A stretch of DNA of 32,145 nucleotides from Desulfobacula sp. (GCA_020048635.1 JAIFMF010000027.1:1-32145); one strand, 5' to 3'; positions 19,386 to 27,367 are shown, counted from the stretch's first letter. Notes: a model not told the origin generated them from the letters alone. Made by a program: numbers and translations.

Positions 19386-19568
19386 TTGCAAGACATAAAA
19401 GAAAGATGCCTCTCCTGCGGCGGTAAACTCTATATCAAAAGAACCTGAACAAAGGTGTATTTCTGCTGCAGGTCCTGCGCAACAACATATCCTGAAGATA
19501 AATATAAAGACCTCATGGATGACTATCTTGAGGAACAGCTTGCCAATATCCCCATTAACAGGCTTTAA
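19386..19568 (+). pseudogene. 60-residue zinc-ribbon protein with in-frame TGA (nonsense mutation or selenocysteine)
   Basis: A tiny gene starting at TTG, with AAAGGA eight bases upstream and a promoter candidate ahead of it. The frame gives a CxxC zinc knuckle (CLSC, codons 8-11), then TGA at codon 21 (19446-19448), then VYFCCRSC as the second knuckle and an acidic tail ending LANIPINRL. The sequence on both sides of the TGA looks like one protein with paired zinc-binding cysteines, so the frame is real or was until recently. A C-to-T change in an Arg codon (CGA) is the simplest explanation. However, a hairpin with SECIS features (19464-19481) follows, in a genome that uses selenocysteine. 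The function of such small double-CxxC proteins is unknown. Confidence 0.5.
19464..19481 (+). promoter_or_regulatory. SECIS-like hairpin downstream of the TGA
   Basis: UGC, bulged U, GCA, loop GGUCC, UGC, GCA: two 3-bp stems separated by a bulged U and capped by a loop beginning GGU. These are the features of the E. coli fdhF element. The loop begins 22 nt after the UGA instead of 18, within the range reported for bacterial SECIS elements. It also simply encodes the second cysteine knuckle, so it may be coincidence. Confidence 0.3.
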
Positions 19569-19716
19569 CACGGAGAATTATGGATTATCAAGCCCTCTTT
19601 GCAGGCGGCCACGATGACCATAGGCAAACAGGTTGATACCATTCATGCCCTGTAGTGATTAAAATCTGCGCTTTCAAAACCCACATTATTGTGGTAGCCT
19701 TCCTTTTCACAAATTC
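19569..19716 (+). other. Gap with a short, probably decayed ORF
   Basis: An ATG at 19580 preceded by GGAG opens an 18-codon frame (MDYQALFAGG). If one base is removed after the eighth codon, the frame continues plausibly (AATMTIGKQVDTIHAL) to TAG at 19653. This suggests a frameshifted fragment, but it is too short to identify. Nothing else was seen. Confidence 0.25.
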
Positions 19717-19749
19717 ATGCTCGGCAACCCATCTGGACAGGGAGATGTT

Positions 19750-21864
19750 ATGACTGACTTTTGTTGGTGTGAAATGAACGCCAAAAAATGCTTTTTAAAA
19801 ACCATTGCGCGCGCTTTTTTTATATTTTCTTGTATTTTCTTTTTGTTGTCTTCCCCGACCCAGGCCGCAATTTCAGATTCAACTGACAATGAATTTCCTA
19901 TTTATCCGGCCATTAAACCCAATGTGGATTTCTGGGTCAGTATTTTCACTAAATATTCAAAATCCCACGGTGTTATCCATGATACCAACAATCTTTCCAT
20001 TATTTATGAAGTTGTCCCCCTGGACTCATCGGAAACTGTGTCTGCAAGTGCATGCAATCAGAAAATAAAAGCTGCAGCGATTCAAAAATACAAAGAGATT
20101 CTGCTTAAACTTTCAAATGGAATAACACCCCTTTCCGACGAAGAAAATCGGATAGCTGCTTTGTTCGGGCCAAATGCAACCGCATCGGATTTTGAACTTG
20201 CCATTTCAAACATACGGTGCCAGACCGGGCTCAGTAAAGAATTCAAGGAAGGCCTCATCCGCGCAGGAGCCGTTCTGGATGAATTTAAAAGAATTTTCAA
20301 AGCTCATGGACTTCCTGTAGACCTTGTCTATCTCCCCTGTGTTGAATCTTCCTATAATTTCAAGGCATATTCCAAGCTGGGGGCTGCCGGTATCTGGCAG
20401 TTTACCCACAGCACAGGAAAAATGTATATGGAGATTGATTATGTTGTGGATGAAAGACGCGACCCCTATATTTCAACGGATGCAGCGGCCCGGCTCCTGA
20501 AAAAAAATTATGAGGTACTGGGGGAATGGCCTCTTGCCATTACGGCCTATAACCATGGGCTGACCGGTATGCTGCGGGCAAAAAACACAGCCGGAAATTA
20601 TGAAAATATTTTCAAAACTTACCAGGGCCCCTCATTTAAGTTTGCTTCAAGAAATTTTTATTCTGAGTTCATCGCCGCCCGGATTGTTGCAAAAAATCAT
20701 GAGAAGCATTTTGGAAATCTCAGATTTCAAAGTCCTGCCGCCTTTCAGATGGTCAAAACAAAGGGATATCTCATGGCAAAAGACCTGATGAATCTCTTCA
20801 ACCTCAGTGCCGATGAAATTCAAACCCTTAACCCATCCTTAAGGCCTCCTGTTTTTACTGAACAGAAATATATCCCCAAAGGGTTCAGTCTCAAACTTCC
20901 AAAAACTTTTTCGGTATATGAAATAGATAACCGGCTGGCAAGCCTTTACAAAGGCGGTCAGAAACCCAGCAGATTCCATAAGGTCCAGAAAGGCGATACA
21001 ATCAGTTCCATTGCAAGACTGCATTCCATCCGGCTGAACGAGCTGATCAAAGCAAATGATCTGGGCAACAAGACGAATATTGTTATCGGACAGAATTTAA
21101 GAATTCCGGTAAAAGATGAAATTATTATAGCAAAAAAAGAACCGGTAAGGACCAAAGCGTTAATCCCAGAGCTGCCCAAACCTGACCTGGAAAAACCTGA
21201 CGTTGGAAAACCGGTCATAGAAAAACCAATCCAGGAAAAACCGGAACAGGAAAAAAAACCGGCTGACATTGATCTTAATCCCATGACCGGGCTTGACCCC
21301 ATGATTGAAACCGGCATGGCCCAGGTTAATGAACCTTTGATCAATCCAGTTTTTGATGCCGTTGCCGTACCTGTGACAGAGGCAACTCCCGTTAATCCCA
21401 GGATTGACATGAACGACATAAGAATACTTCAAATTGAAAGAAAAGGGGGGTTCCCTATCGGTTTCATCAAGGTTGAAGCAGAGGAAACGCTGGGACATTA
21501 TGCCGGGTGGCTGAAAGTCTCGGCCCTGGAAATCCGAAAACTGAATGGATTCAAGCCTAAAGACCCCATTTCCATTGATCAGAAGATTAAAATACCTTTA
21601 AACAAAATCACGGCTCAAGCATTTGAAGAACAGCGGTATGAATTCCATAAGGAAATGGAAGAGGACTTTTTTAGTAATTTTTCCATCCAGGGAGTCGAGA
21701 CCTATGAAATTAAAAACGGGGATAATATCTGGCGGCTTTGCGCAAATGATCTTGAAGTGCCATTTTGGCTTTTGAAAACATATAATCCTGAAATCAATTT
21801 TAATTCACTTCAGCTTAAACAGAAAATAAAATATCCTATTATCAGTAAACTGAAAGCAACTTAA
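19750..21864 (+). CDS. mltD: MltD-like lytic transglycosylase with LysM domains
   Basis: About 704 residues, exported to the periplasm, cleaving peptidoglycan glycan strands. An N-terminal signal peptide (ARAFFIFSCIFFLLSSPTQA) has no lipobox, so unlike E. coli MltD it is probably not a lipoprotein. The SLT domain follows, with catalytic Glu199 in PCVESSYNF, then GAAGIWQFT and AITAYNHG. Then come a LysM repeat (HKVQKGDTISSIARLHS), a linker rich in Pro, Lys and Glu with repeated EKP units, a weaker LysM-like segment, and a last LysM-like segment (YEIKNGDNIWRLCAN). Possible starts are ATG at 19717, 19750 and 19774. The one at 19750 has GGGAG five bases upstream; the one at 19774 gives the most compact signal peptide. 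It is a single gene with a hairpin after it. Confidence 0.9.
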   Translation: MTDFCWCEMNAKKCFLKTIARAFFIFSCIFFLLSSPTQAAISDSTDNEFPIYPAIKPNVDFWVSIFTKYSKSHGVIHDTNNLSIIYEVVPLDSSETVSASACNQKIKAAAIQKYKEILLKLSNGITPLSDEENRIAALFGPNATASDFELAISNIRCQTGLSKEFKEGLIRAGAVLDEFKRIFKAHGLPVDLVYLPCVESSYNFKAYSKLGAAGIWQFTHSTGKMYMEIDYVVDERRDPYISTDAAARLLKKNYEVLGEWPLAITAYNHGLTGMLRAKNTAGNYENIFKTYQGPSFKFASRNFYSEFIAARIVAKNHEKHFGNLRFQSPAAFQMVKTKGYLMAKDLMNLFNLSADEIQTLNPSLRPPVFTEQKYIPKGFSLKLPKTFSVYEIDNRLASLYKGGQKPSRFHKVQKGDTISSIARLHSIRLNELIKANDLGNKTNIVIGQNLRIPVKDEIIIAKKEPVRTKALIPELPKPDLEKPDVGKPVIEKPIQEKPEQEKKPADIDLNPMTGLDPMIETGMAQVNEPLINPVFDAVAVPVTEATPVNPRIDMNDIRILQIERKGGFPIGFIKVEAEETLGHYAGWLKVSALEIRKLNGFKPKDPISIDQKIKIPLNKITAQAFEEQRYEFHKEMEEDFFSNFSIQGVETYEIKNGDNIWRLCANDLEVPFWLLKTYNPEINFNSLQLKQKIKYPIISKLKAT

Positions 21865-22004
21865 AAAGAGGGCTCTCCCGGGTGGATCAGTCGTCTTGAT
21901 CCGCCTGAGCCTCTAATGGTAAAGTTTTTTACGGCACTGATCTTTTCATAGTCCTCTATTCTTATCATCTTTGCCGCTTCCAAGGCCTGGATTGATTCCG
22001 GCAA
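21861..22004 (-). CDS. Possible 47-residue ORF downstream of pspF
   Basis: Frame from TTG, with GAGG about ten bases upstream, giving a helical start (ESIQALEAAKMIRIEDYEKI) and a basic, glycine-rich end. It begins 34 bases after the pspF stop and finishes in the mltD stop codon. Amino acid use looks protein-like, but the frame spans the proposed mltD terminator and I recognise no family. It may be a gene fragment or chance. Confidence 0.2.
   Translation of the reverse strand: MPESIQALEAAKMIRIEDYEKISAVKNFTIRGSGGSRRLIHPGEPSF
21868..21913 (+). terminator. Large hairpin after mltD
   Basis: The outer arms GAGGGCTC/GAGCCTC have one bulged G. The inner 9-bp stem GGTGGATCA/TGATCCGCC (21881-21889, 21897-21905) closes a 7-nt loop. 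A run of six T follows about ten bases later. This fits a terminator for mltD. The same DNA also lies inside a short minus-strand frame. Confidence 0.55.
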
Positions 22005-22038
22005 TTTTGTTCATCCTCATTAACCGATACCTGTTCCC

Positions 22039-23133
22039 TCAAATACTGCTGGCATGTTTTTTCAAGAGCCCCCTGAATTGATCATAGGAAAGCCCAAGGG
22101 TTTTTGCTGCCGCTCTCTGATTATACCGACATTCTTTAAGGGTTCTCGACAGAATAACTCTTTCCAGATCCCCAATCGCTTCCTTGAAGGGCTTCTTGAA
22201 AATCTGATCCACGATATCGGTCAAATCTTCCAAATCTTTTTTTATCTCTCCTGTTTCAGACAAAAACATTTTCTGCCCTTCAGGCTTTTCCTTAAGCGGC
22301 TTTTTTCCCTTGTTTTCAAGACGGCCCCCAAAGTGAGAAGTAAAAGGGTTAAAGGAAATCTCTTCAATCTTGTGAGTCGAAGATTTATATACAGCACGTT
22401 CAATAACATTTTTCAGCTCCCTTATATTGCCCGGCCAGGGATAGGCTTCAAGGGCATGGGCAGCACTGCCGGAAATCTTTGGAATCTCTTCCCATCCAAG
22501 CTCATAGGCCATTCTTCCGGCAAAATGACGGGCAAGGATCAGGATATCCTCTTTCCTGTTCCGAAGCGGCGGCACATAGATCACCTCAAAAGAGAGCCTG
22601 TCCAGAAGATCCTGCTTGAACTCTCCGGACTGCACCATTTGCACCAGATCAGCATTGGTAGCCGCCACAATCCTGACATCCACATAAACCGAATCAGATG
22701 AACCCACCCGCTCAAAACTCCCATACTCCACAACCCGTAAAATTTTTTCCTGGACCTCCATGGGGATTGTCCCGATTTCATCCAGAAAAAGAGTTCCCTC
22801 CGAGGCTTTCTCAAACCGACCGGCCTTCCGGGCGACCGCACCGGTAAAGGCCCCTTTTTCATATCCGAACAATTCAGACCCGATAAGCCCCGGTGTTAAC
22901 GATGAACAGTTCAACGTCACCAAAGGTTTTGACCATCGCTTTGATAAAAAATGGATTCGTGAGGCAGCAAGCTCTTTTCCCGTGCCTCTTTCTCCAATGA
23001 TAAGAACCGGCCGGTCTATGGGTGCCACCTTGGATATCTGCTCCTGGAAATCAATAAACGCCTCCGACTGACCGAGCGCTTCCGGCATGGGATTAGATTT
23101 TTCTCTACCCTGGCCCTGATCCGATAAAATCAT
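22039..23133 (-). CDS. pspF: PspF-type sigma-54 activator
   Basis: 364-residue enhancer-binding protein without a receiver or sensor domain, the architecture of PspF, which drives sigma-54 promoters of the phage-shock (membrane stress) genes. It is close to E. coli PspF in the AAA+ domain: Walker A GERGTGKE (residues 47-54), sigma-54 contact loop GAFTGA (94-99), Walker B LFLDE, ATNAD and WPGNIRELKN. It ends with a Fis-type helix-turn-helix (NQRAAAKTLGLSYDQFRGLL). The ATG at 23133 is chosen because GGAGG lies five bases upstream; the upstream in-frame ATG has no such site. No pspA, pspB or pspC is adjacent, so its targets and its PspA partner must lie elsewhere. Confidence 0.88.
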   Translation of the reverse strand: MILSDQGQGREKSNPMPEALGQSEAFIDFQEQISKVAPIDRPVLIIGERGTGKELAASRIHFLSKRWSKPLVTLNCSSLTPGLIGSELFGYEKGAFTGAVARKAGRFEKASEGTLFLDEIGTIPMEVQEKILRVVEYGSFERVGSSDSVYVDVRIVAATNADLVQMVQSGEFKQDLLDRLSFEVIYVPPLRNRKEDILILARHFAGRMAYELGWEEIPKISGSAAHALEAYPWPGNIRELKNVIERAVYKSSTHKIEEISFNPFTSHFGGRLENKGKKPLKEKPEGQKMFLSETGEIKKDLEDLTDIVDQIFKKPFKEAIGDLERVILSRTLKECRYNQRAAAKTLGLSYDQFRGLLKKHASSI

Positions 23134-23205
23134 TTTCTCCTCCGAAAACATAAAAATACGGTTTTTATTTGTCAATCCGCTTGGAACCTGTTCGGATTCG
23201 GATGA

Positions 23206-24612
23206 TCATTCAGGCTTAAGCCCGATATTGTATTCTTTCATTTTTTTATATAGCAGTGTTCTGTGTATCCCCAGAAGCTTTGCTGCCCTGGCCTTGTTAT
23301 AATTTGTCTTGGCAAGGGCCTGATGAATGGTTTTTATCTGAGCCTGGCTTTGTGCATTTTTAAGAATGGGTTGCAAATTTTCTCCGGGAATCCGTGTGAC
23401 ATAATCCAATCTGAAAGGTAGGTCCCCCTTGTAAATGGTATTGTTTTCCGAAGAATACATGGCACGTTCCAGAACATTGGATAATTCCCGTGCATTTCCC
23501 GGCCAGCCATAATGTTCCAACTCCTTTTCAGCCTCTTTCTCTATGTCTGTTTGGGGGCGATTGGCAGCCAGCGTCATCTTTTTTAAAAGATGACGGGCAA
23601 GGGGGATGATATCCTTTTGCCTTTCTCTTAGAGGGGGGATATGGATGGGAATGACATTCAGGCGATAAAAAAGGTCTTTTCTGAATGCAAATCTTTCCAT
23701 CAACACTTCAAGTTTTTGATTTGTGGCGCAAATCACCCGGAAATCAGACCGGATGATTTTTGTTCCACCGATCCTTTCAAATTCCTTGTCTTCAAGGACC
23801 CGAAGCAGCTTGGGCTGCATATCAAGGGGGAGATCACCGATTTCATCAAGAAAAATGGTACCGGTGTGTGCAAGCTCAAATTTTCCGGGTTTTCCCTTAA
23901 CCTTGGCACCGGTAAAGGCGCCTTCATCATATCCGAATAATTCCGATTCTAAAAGATCCTTTGGTATTGCCGCACAGTTAATCCGCACAAAGGGGCTGTG
24001 CCGTCTTACACTTGCATTGTGAATGGCTTGGGCAAAAAGCTCCTTGCCTGTCCCGCTTTCTCCTGTAATCAGAACTGTAGAATCATTTAATGCCGCTTTC
24101 AGGGCTTCAGCCTTGAGATGGTTTATTTCATCGCTCTCGCCGATGATGCAGTTAAATGTATATTTGGTTGACCGAAGATCAAAGAGTTCTTTTTCAAACA
24201 ACTGAACTTTTGACTCCAGCATGGATAATTTTGCCGCAAGCTCTTTTACCTCTTCAACAGTCTGAAACATAACCTGTCCATAAACTGAAATCACTTTACC
24301 ATTTTTCTTGATGGGTATCCGCTGCACCACCATATCCTGCCCGTTGATGCGATGTGATGTATTGATTTCCGCCTTTCCGGTTTTTGCAACGATATGCATT
24401 CTTGTGTTTTCAATCACTTTTGTACAATGCCTGCCGATCTGAGCCTTTGGATCAAGGTTGAGGAACCGCCCGTAGGGTTTATTAAAATGCGTGACGTACC
24501 CGTCCGCATCCGTGATGAGAATTCCAGCATGGATATGATCAATAATGAGTTCATAAAGCTCGATTTTTTTCTGTAATTCCTTCATGGAATTCGCGTTTTT
24601 AGTATCTGCCAT
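23206..24612 (-). CDS. PAS-domain sigma-54-dependent activator
   Basis: 468-residue one-component regulator. The N-terminal PAS domain (about residues 20-125; IDHIHAGILITDADGYVTHFN) probably binds a small ligand or cofactor. A short coiled linker follows (LAAKLSMLESKVQLFEKEL). The AAA+ domain has Walker A GESGTGKE, GAFTGA, Walker B IFLDEIGD and WPGNARELSN. The C-terminus is a Fis-type helix-turn-helix (NKARAAKLLGIHRTLLYKKM). GGGGG seven bases before the ATG supports the start. It is divergent from the SDR gene, which has a sigma-54 promoter candidate, so local control of the hydroxy-acid genes is the simplest expectation. pspF lies downstream on the same strand. Confidence 0.92.
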   Translation of the reverse strand: MADTKNANSMKELQKKIELYELIIDHIHAGILITDADGYVTHFNKPYGRFLNLDPKAQIGRHCTKVIENTRMHIVAKTGKAEINTSHRINGQDMVVQRIPIKKNGKVISVYGQVMFQTVEEVKELAAKLSMLESKVQLFEKELFDLRSTKYTFNCIIGESDEINHLKAEALKAALNDSTVLITGESGTGKELFAQAIHNASVRRHSPFVRINCAAIPKDLLESELFGYDEGAFTGAKVKGKPGKFELAHTGTIFLDEIGDLPLDMQPKLLRVLEDKEFERIGGTKIIRSDFRVICATNQKLEVLMERFAFRKDLFYRLNVIPIHIPPLRERQKDIIPLARHLLKKMTLAANRPQTDIEKEAEKELEHYGWPGNARELSNVLERAMYSSENNTIYKGDLPFRLDYVTRIPGENLQPILKNAQSQAQIKTIHQALAKTNYNKARAAKLLGIHRTLLYKKMKEYNIGLKPE

Positions 24613-24642
24613 ACGGATTCCCCCTTATGAATGATGATATCA

Positions 24643-24681
24643 AGCAATTGTATCAAAGAGAGTACATGTATAAATATTGCT
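24643..24681. promoter_or_regulatory. Candidate activator binding region between the PAS regulator and the SDR gene
   Basis: Inverted AGCAAT (24643-24648) and ATTGCT (24676-24681) flank a TACATGTA palindrome in an AT-rich stretch, some 115-150 bp upstream of the sigma-54 promoter candidate. That is a normal distance for upstream activator sites. It could also allow the regulator to control its own gene. Confidence 0.3.
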
Positions 24682-24794
24682 ACACTAAATCTGTCTATAA
24701 AACGGAAACAGAAAAAAGTCGAGAACAATCAATAAATTTATTACCGTCCCATTCAAAAGGGTCTTGGCATGATCGTGATCCCGGTGATCCGGTC

Positions 24795-24810
24795 CGGCCT
24801 GAAATTTGCT
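24795..24810 (+). promoter_or_regulatory. Sigma-54 (-24/-12) promoter candidate
   Basis: CGGCCTGAAATTTGCT places GG (24796-24797) and GC (24808-24809) exactly ten bases apart, with TT before GC and T after, as in TGGCAC-N5-TTGCW. The -24 half departs from consensus at three bases. Transcription would begin near 24820, before the ribosome site at 24863. Confidence 0.5.
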
Positions 24811-24874
24811 AATAAGATGCAAGCCGGGTATAAGGCTTAACACTTTCTTACTGGATATCGGAAAGGAGAAACAT

Positions 24875-25714
24875 ATGTTGATCAAAGAGCCGGAAATCAA
24901 TTACGACGAAACACTCATGATGAATGATAAGAATTTCAATACGGGCAATGTTTGTATTGTTACGGGTTCGGGAACCGGAATCGGAAGGGCGGTTGCAATT
25001 GCTGCGGCAAAAAACCGGCTCATGACCATCGGGCTTGACATCAATGAAGAAGAAGGGCGGAAAACCCAGAAGATAGCCAGGGATGCCGGAGGCCAGATGG
25101 TCTTTATCAAAACCGATCTTTGCAATGATGAGGACATTAAGAATGCTGTCCGGGAGGCATCCAAACTCGGGCAGATCAAATACCTGGCCAATATTGCAGG
25201 AATTCAGCATATCAACTCAATAGAAGATTTTCCAATGGAAAAATATGATCTCATGCAGAGATTGATGCTCAGAGCACCTTTTTTATTATCAAAGCTTGTC
25301 ATTCCTTATATGAAAAAAAGTCCTGATCAAATGGGTGTGATTGCCAATATGGCATCCATTCACGGGCATATCTGCACAATGAATAAACCTGTTTACAATA
25401 TCACCAAATTCGGGCTCAGAGGATTAAGCCAGTCGATTTCTGCCGAAGGAAACGGAAAAATAAGATCATTTACCGTGAGCACCGGATTTGTAAAAACACC
25501 GCTGGCCGAAAAACAGATAGAAGCCCAGGCCGAACAAAGAGGCATCAGCCAGGAAGACGTGGTTAAAACCGTAATGATGGGAAAATCCCGTATCAAGGAA
25601 ATGATGACCCCCCTGGAAGTGGCAAACCTGTTCATTTTCGGATTTTCAGACCATTCCCGGTATCTTGTAGGTGGAGATCTTCTGTTTGATGGAGGATGTG
25701 TGCTCACTTACTAA
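24875..25714 (+). CDS. bdhA: SDR dehydrogenase resembling 3-hydroxybutyrate dehydrogenase
   Basis: 279-residue short-chain dehydrogenase. The NAD site GSGTGIG (31-37) and Asp55 at the end of strand 2 point to NAD rather than NADP. Catalytic Ser161, Tyr174 and Lys178 are present. Residues that hold the carboxylate of 3-hydroxybutyrate in BDH are all matched: Gln111 (GIQH), His163 (SIHG), Lys171 (NKPVY) and Gln214 (PLAEKQI). The C-terminal RGISQEDVV is also BDH-like. Oddly, the tetrad Asn expected near residue 131 is Met (LMLRAPF). About 20 extra residues precede the fold. The ATG at 24875 is chosen because AAAGGAG lies upstream; a longer frame from 24806 would begin inside the promoter. The reaction could be 3-hydroxybutyrate/acetoacetate or a related 3-hydroxy acid. 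Confidence 0.75.
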   Translation: MLIKEPEINYDETLMMNDKNFNTGNVCIVTGSGTGIGRAVAIAAAKNRLMTIGLDINEEEGRKTQKIARDAGGQMVFIKTDLCNDEDIKNAVREASKLGQIKYLANIAGIQHINSIEDFPMEKYDLMQRLMLRAPFLLSKLVIPYMKKSPDQMGVIANMASIHGHICTMNKPVYNITKFGLRGLSQSISAEGNGKIRSFTVSTGFVKTPLAEKQIEAQAEQRGISQEDVVKTVMMGKSRIKEMMTPLEVANLFIFGFSDHSRYLVGGDLLFDGGCVLTY

Positions 25715-25751
25715 GCTTGAAAAAAAATAATAATCCATAAGGATGGAAAAA

Positions 25752-25796
25752 ATGATTCTATTTTTTCAGCTCGTTGTCTCAAGAGGCACGGCATGA
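25752..25796 (+). CDS. Possible 14-residue leader peptide
   Basis: ATG at 25752, with AAGGATGG five bases upstream, encodes MILFFQLVVSRGTA. Its TGA overlaps the ATG of the next gene in an ATGA junction, so it could couple translation of that gene. A perfect 8-bp AT hairpin, GAAAAAAT/ATTTTTTC (25746-25753, 25760-25767), covers its start codon. Could be chance. Confidence 0.25.
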   Translation: MILFFQLVVSRGTA

Positions 25797-26101
25797 CATC
25801 AACCGTACAGATTCTGATGGGCATTGTGTTCTTTGTCGGGGCTTTTATCCTCAGCCAGATCATTGTCGGCAGGCGTCTGCGCACTACCGGGGCCCGGATA
25901 CTTAGGGATCTGTTGGAGCAGAGGGCCCTGGATGCATTCACTGCCGTCGACCTAAACTATGCCAAAGCCAATCTGCTGCCCAAGGGCTTGCGCGATCTGC
26001 GGCCCAGATCCCTGAATGATCTTGTTCAGAGCGACATCGTGGGAAAAACCCCAAAAGGAAAATTCTATATCAAAAAACAACCCGATGAACTTAAGTTGTG
26101 A
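25793..26101 (+). CDS. Small single-helix membrane protein of unknown function
   Basis: 102 residues. One N-terminal transmembrane helix (ILMGIVFFVGAFILSQIIVG) is followed by an arginine-rich cytoplasmic segment and an ordered tail (RSLNDLVQSDIVGKTPKGKFYI). I do not recognise the family. AGAGG lies six bases before the ATG. It sits between the SDR and dctP. From here rightward the DNA becomes richer in G+C than the preceding genes, so it may belong with the transporter block rather than with the SDR. A regulatory or assembly role for the transporter is conceivable but unsupported. Confidence 0.6.
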   Translation: MTSTVQILMGIVFFVGAFILSQIIVGRRLRTTGARILRDLLEQRALDAFTAVDLNYAKANLLPKGLRDLRPRSLNDLVQSDIVGKTPKGKFYIKKQPDELKL

Positions 26102-26167
26102 GGTGCCGGTCTTGGTCGCGCGCCTCAAATCCCGTATCAACCCTAAACCCTTGAAGGAGAAGATGGT

Positions 26168-27355
26168 ATGAAAAAACTTAGTATGGCAGTACTCGTTGTT
26201 TTAATGGTAACGGCCTTTATCACGGTCAATGCGTTGGCCGCCGATACCCCGACACCAGCCCCCGGAGCGGCCCAGGCCAAAAAAATCGAAAAATTTGGTG
26301 AAGACAAAAGAGCCAAGGACTGGTCAAAAAAGAAATGGGAAACCTCGACCAAAAAATACACCCTGCGCATGAGTGATCCCTGGGGCGGACTTTTGTTCCA
26401 TGACATTGCCCAGCATTTTTGCGACAGCGTCAAGGCTGCCAGCGGCGGTCGCCTGGAGATCAAGCTCTTTACCACCGGCGCCATTGTCCCGGCCATGGAA
26501 ATTTTTGAAGCCACCTCCAAAGGCACCCTGGACGTTTTCCACTCCTGGCCCGGTTACTGGAAAGGCAAAAACGAGTCCTTTGTCGCCTATGCTTCCGTGC
26601 CTTACGGATTGGACAATGAAGGATACAATATCTGGTACTATGAGCGCGGCGGCAAGGAAATGTTTGATGAACTCTACGGCCGTTACAACCTTGTTCCCTT
26701 TTTCTGCGGCAACGTCGGTCAGGAACTAGGGCTCCACTCCAACAAAAAAGCCACCAAGCTGGAAGACTTTAAAGGGATGAAAGTCCGGACCGTGGGCTGG
26801 TACATGGATATTCTAACCAAGCTCGGCGTTTCCGTCACCCCGCTTCCCGGCCCTGAGATCTACCTTGCCTTGGAGCGCGGCGTTATTGATGCCTGTGAGT
26901 TCAGCTCGCCTGCAGCCAATGTTCCCTCCGGCTTCCATGAAATCACCAAATATGTCATCGAACCAGGCGTCCACCAGCCCTCCTGCCAGTTCGACGTGGT
27001 CTTCAACAAAGCCAAATGGGATGAACTGCCCGATGATTTAAAAGCCATCGTGGAAATCTGCGCCAAGGAAACCCAGTTGTGGTCCAACGCCTGGCAGGAA
27101 AACCTCAACATCGAGGCCCTCAAGATCATCGGTGCCAAGTCGGAGTACGTAAAGATGGATGATGCCACTATTGTGGAATTTGCCAATATTTCCTTTAAAT
27201 ACCTGGAAGACCTTAAGACCAAAAACCCAGACGTGAAAAAAGTACTGGATTCCCAGGAGGAGTACAAGAAAGCCTTCGCCCCCTGGCGCGAAATGCGAAA
27301 AGGCCTGGCGCCATGGCCCCAGGCAGACGTGGTTAAGGGAAAACTGCTTCAATAA
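26168..27355 (+). CDS. dctP: TRAP transporter substrate-binding protein (TakP/FcbT1-like)
   Basis: 395-residue periplasmic binding protein delivering an organic acid to DctQM. It has a signal peptide (MKKLSMAVLVVLMVTAF, cleavage after NALA). The mature part follows the DctP fold: KVRTVGWYMDILTKLGVSVTPLPGPEIYLALERGVIDACEF is split here only by reading, and its Arg is the usual carboxylate ligand. Confidence 0.88.
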   Translation: MKKLSMAVLVVLMVTAFITVNALAADTPTPAPGAAQAKKIEKFGEDKRAKDWSKKKWETSTKKYTLRMSDPWGGLLFHDIAQHFCDSVKAASGGRLEIKLFTTGAIVPAMEIFEATSKGTLDVFHSWPGYWKGKNESFVAYASVPYGLDNEGYNIWYYERGGKEMFDELYGRYNLVPFFCGNVGQELGLHSNKKATKLEDFKGMKVRTVGWYMDILTKLGVSVTPLPGPEIYLALERGVIDACEFSSPAANVPSGFHEITKYVIEPGVHQPSCQFDVVFNKAKWDELPDDLKAIVEICAKETQLWSNAWQENLNIEALKIIGAKSEYVKMDDATIVEFANISFKYLEDLKTKNPDVKKVLDSQEEYKKAFAPWREMRKGLAPWPQADVVKGKLLQ

Positions 27356-27367
27356 AAAACACGATAT

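Noticed and set aside
23134..23160. TTGACA-N17-TATGTT promoter for pspF
   Set aside because: Boxes match well, but transcription would begin within the ribosome site, leaving almost no leader.
24806..24874. Longer N-terminus for the SDR from a TTG start
   Set aside because: The start lies inside the sigma-54 -12 element and lacks a ribosome site; the ATG at 24875 has AAAGGAG.
26099..26126. Hairpin GAGGTGC/GCGCCTC before dctP as a terminator
   Set aside because: Only 7 bp with a U-G pair, a large loop and no T tract.
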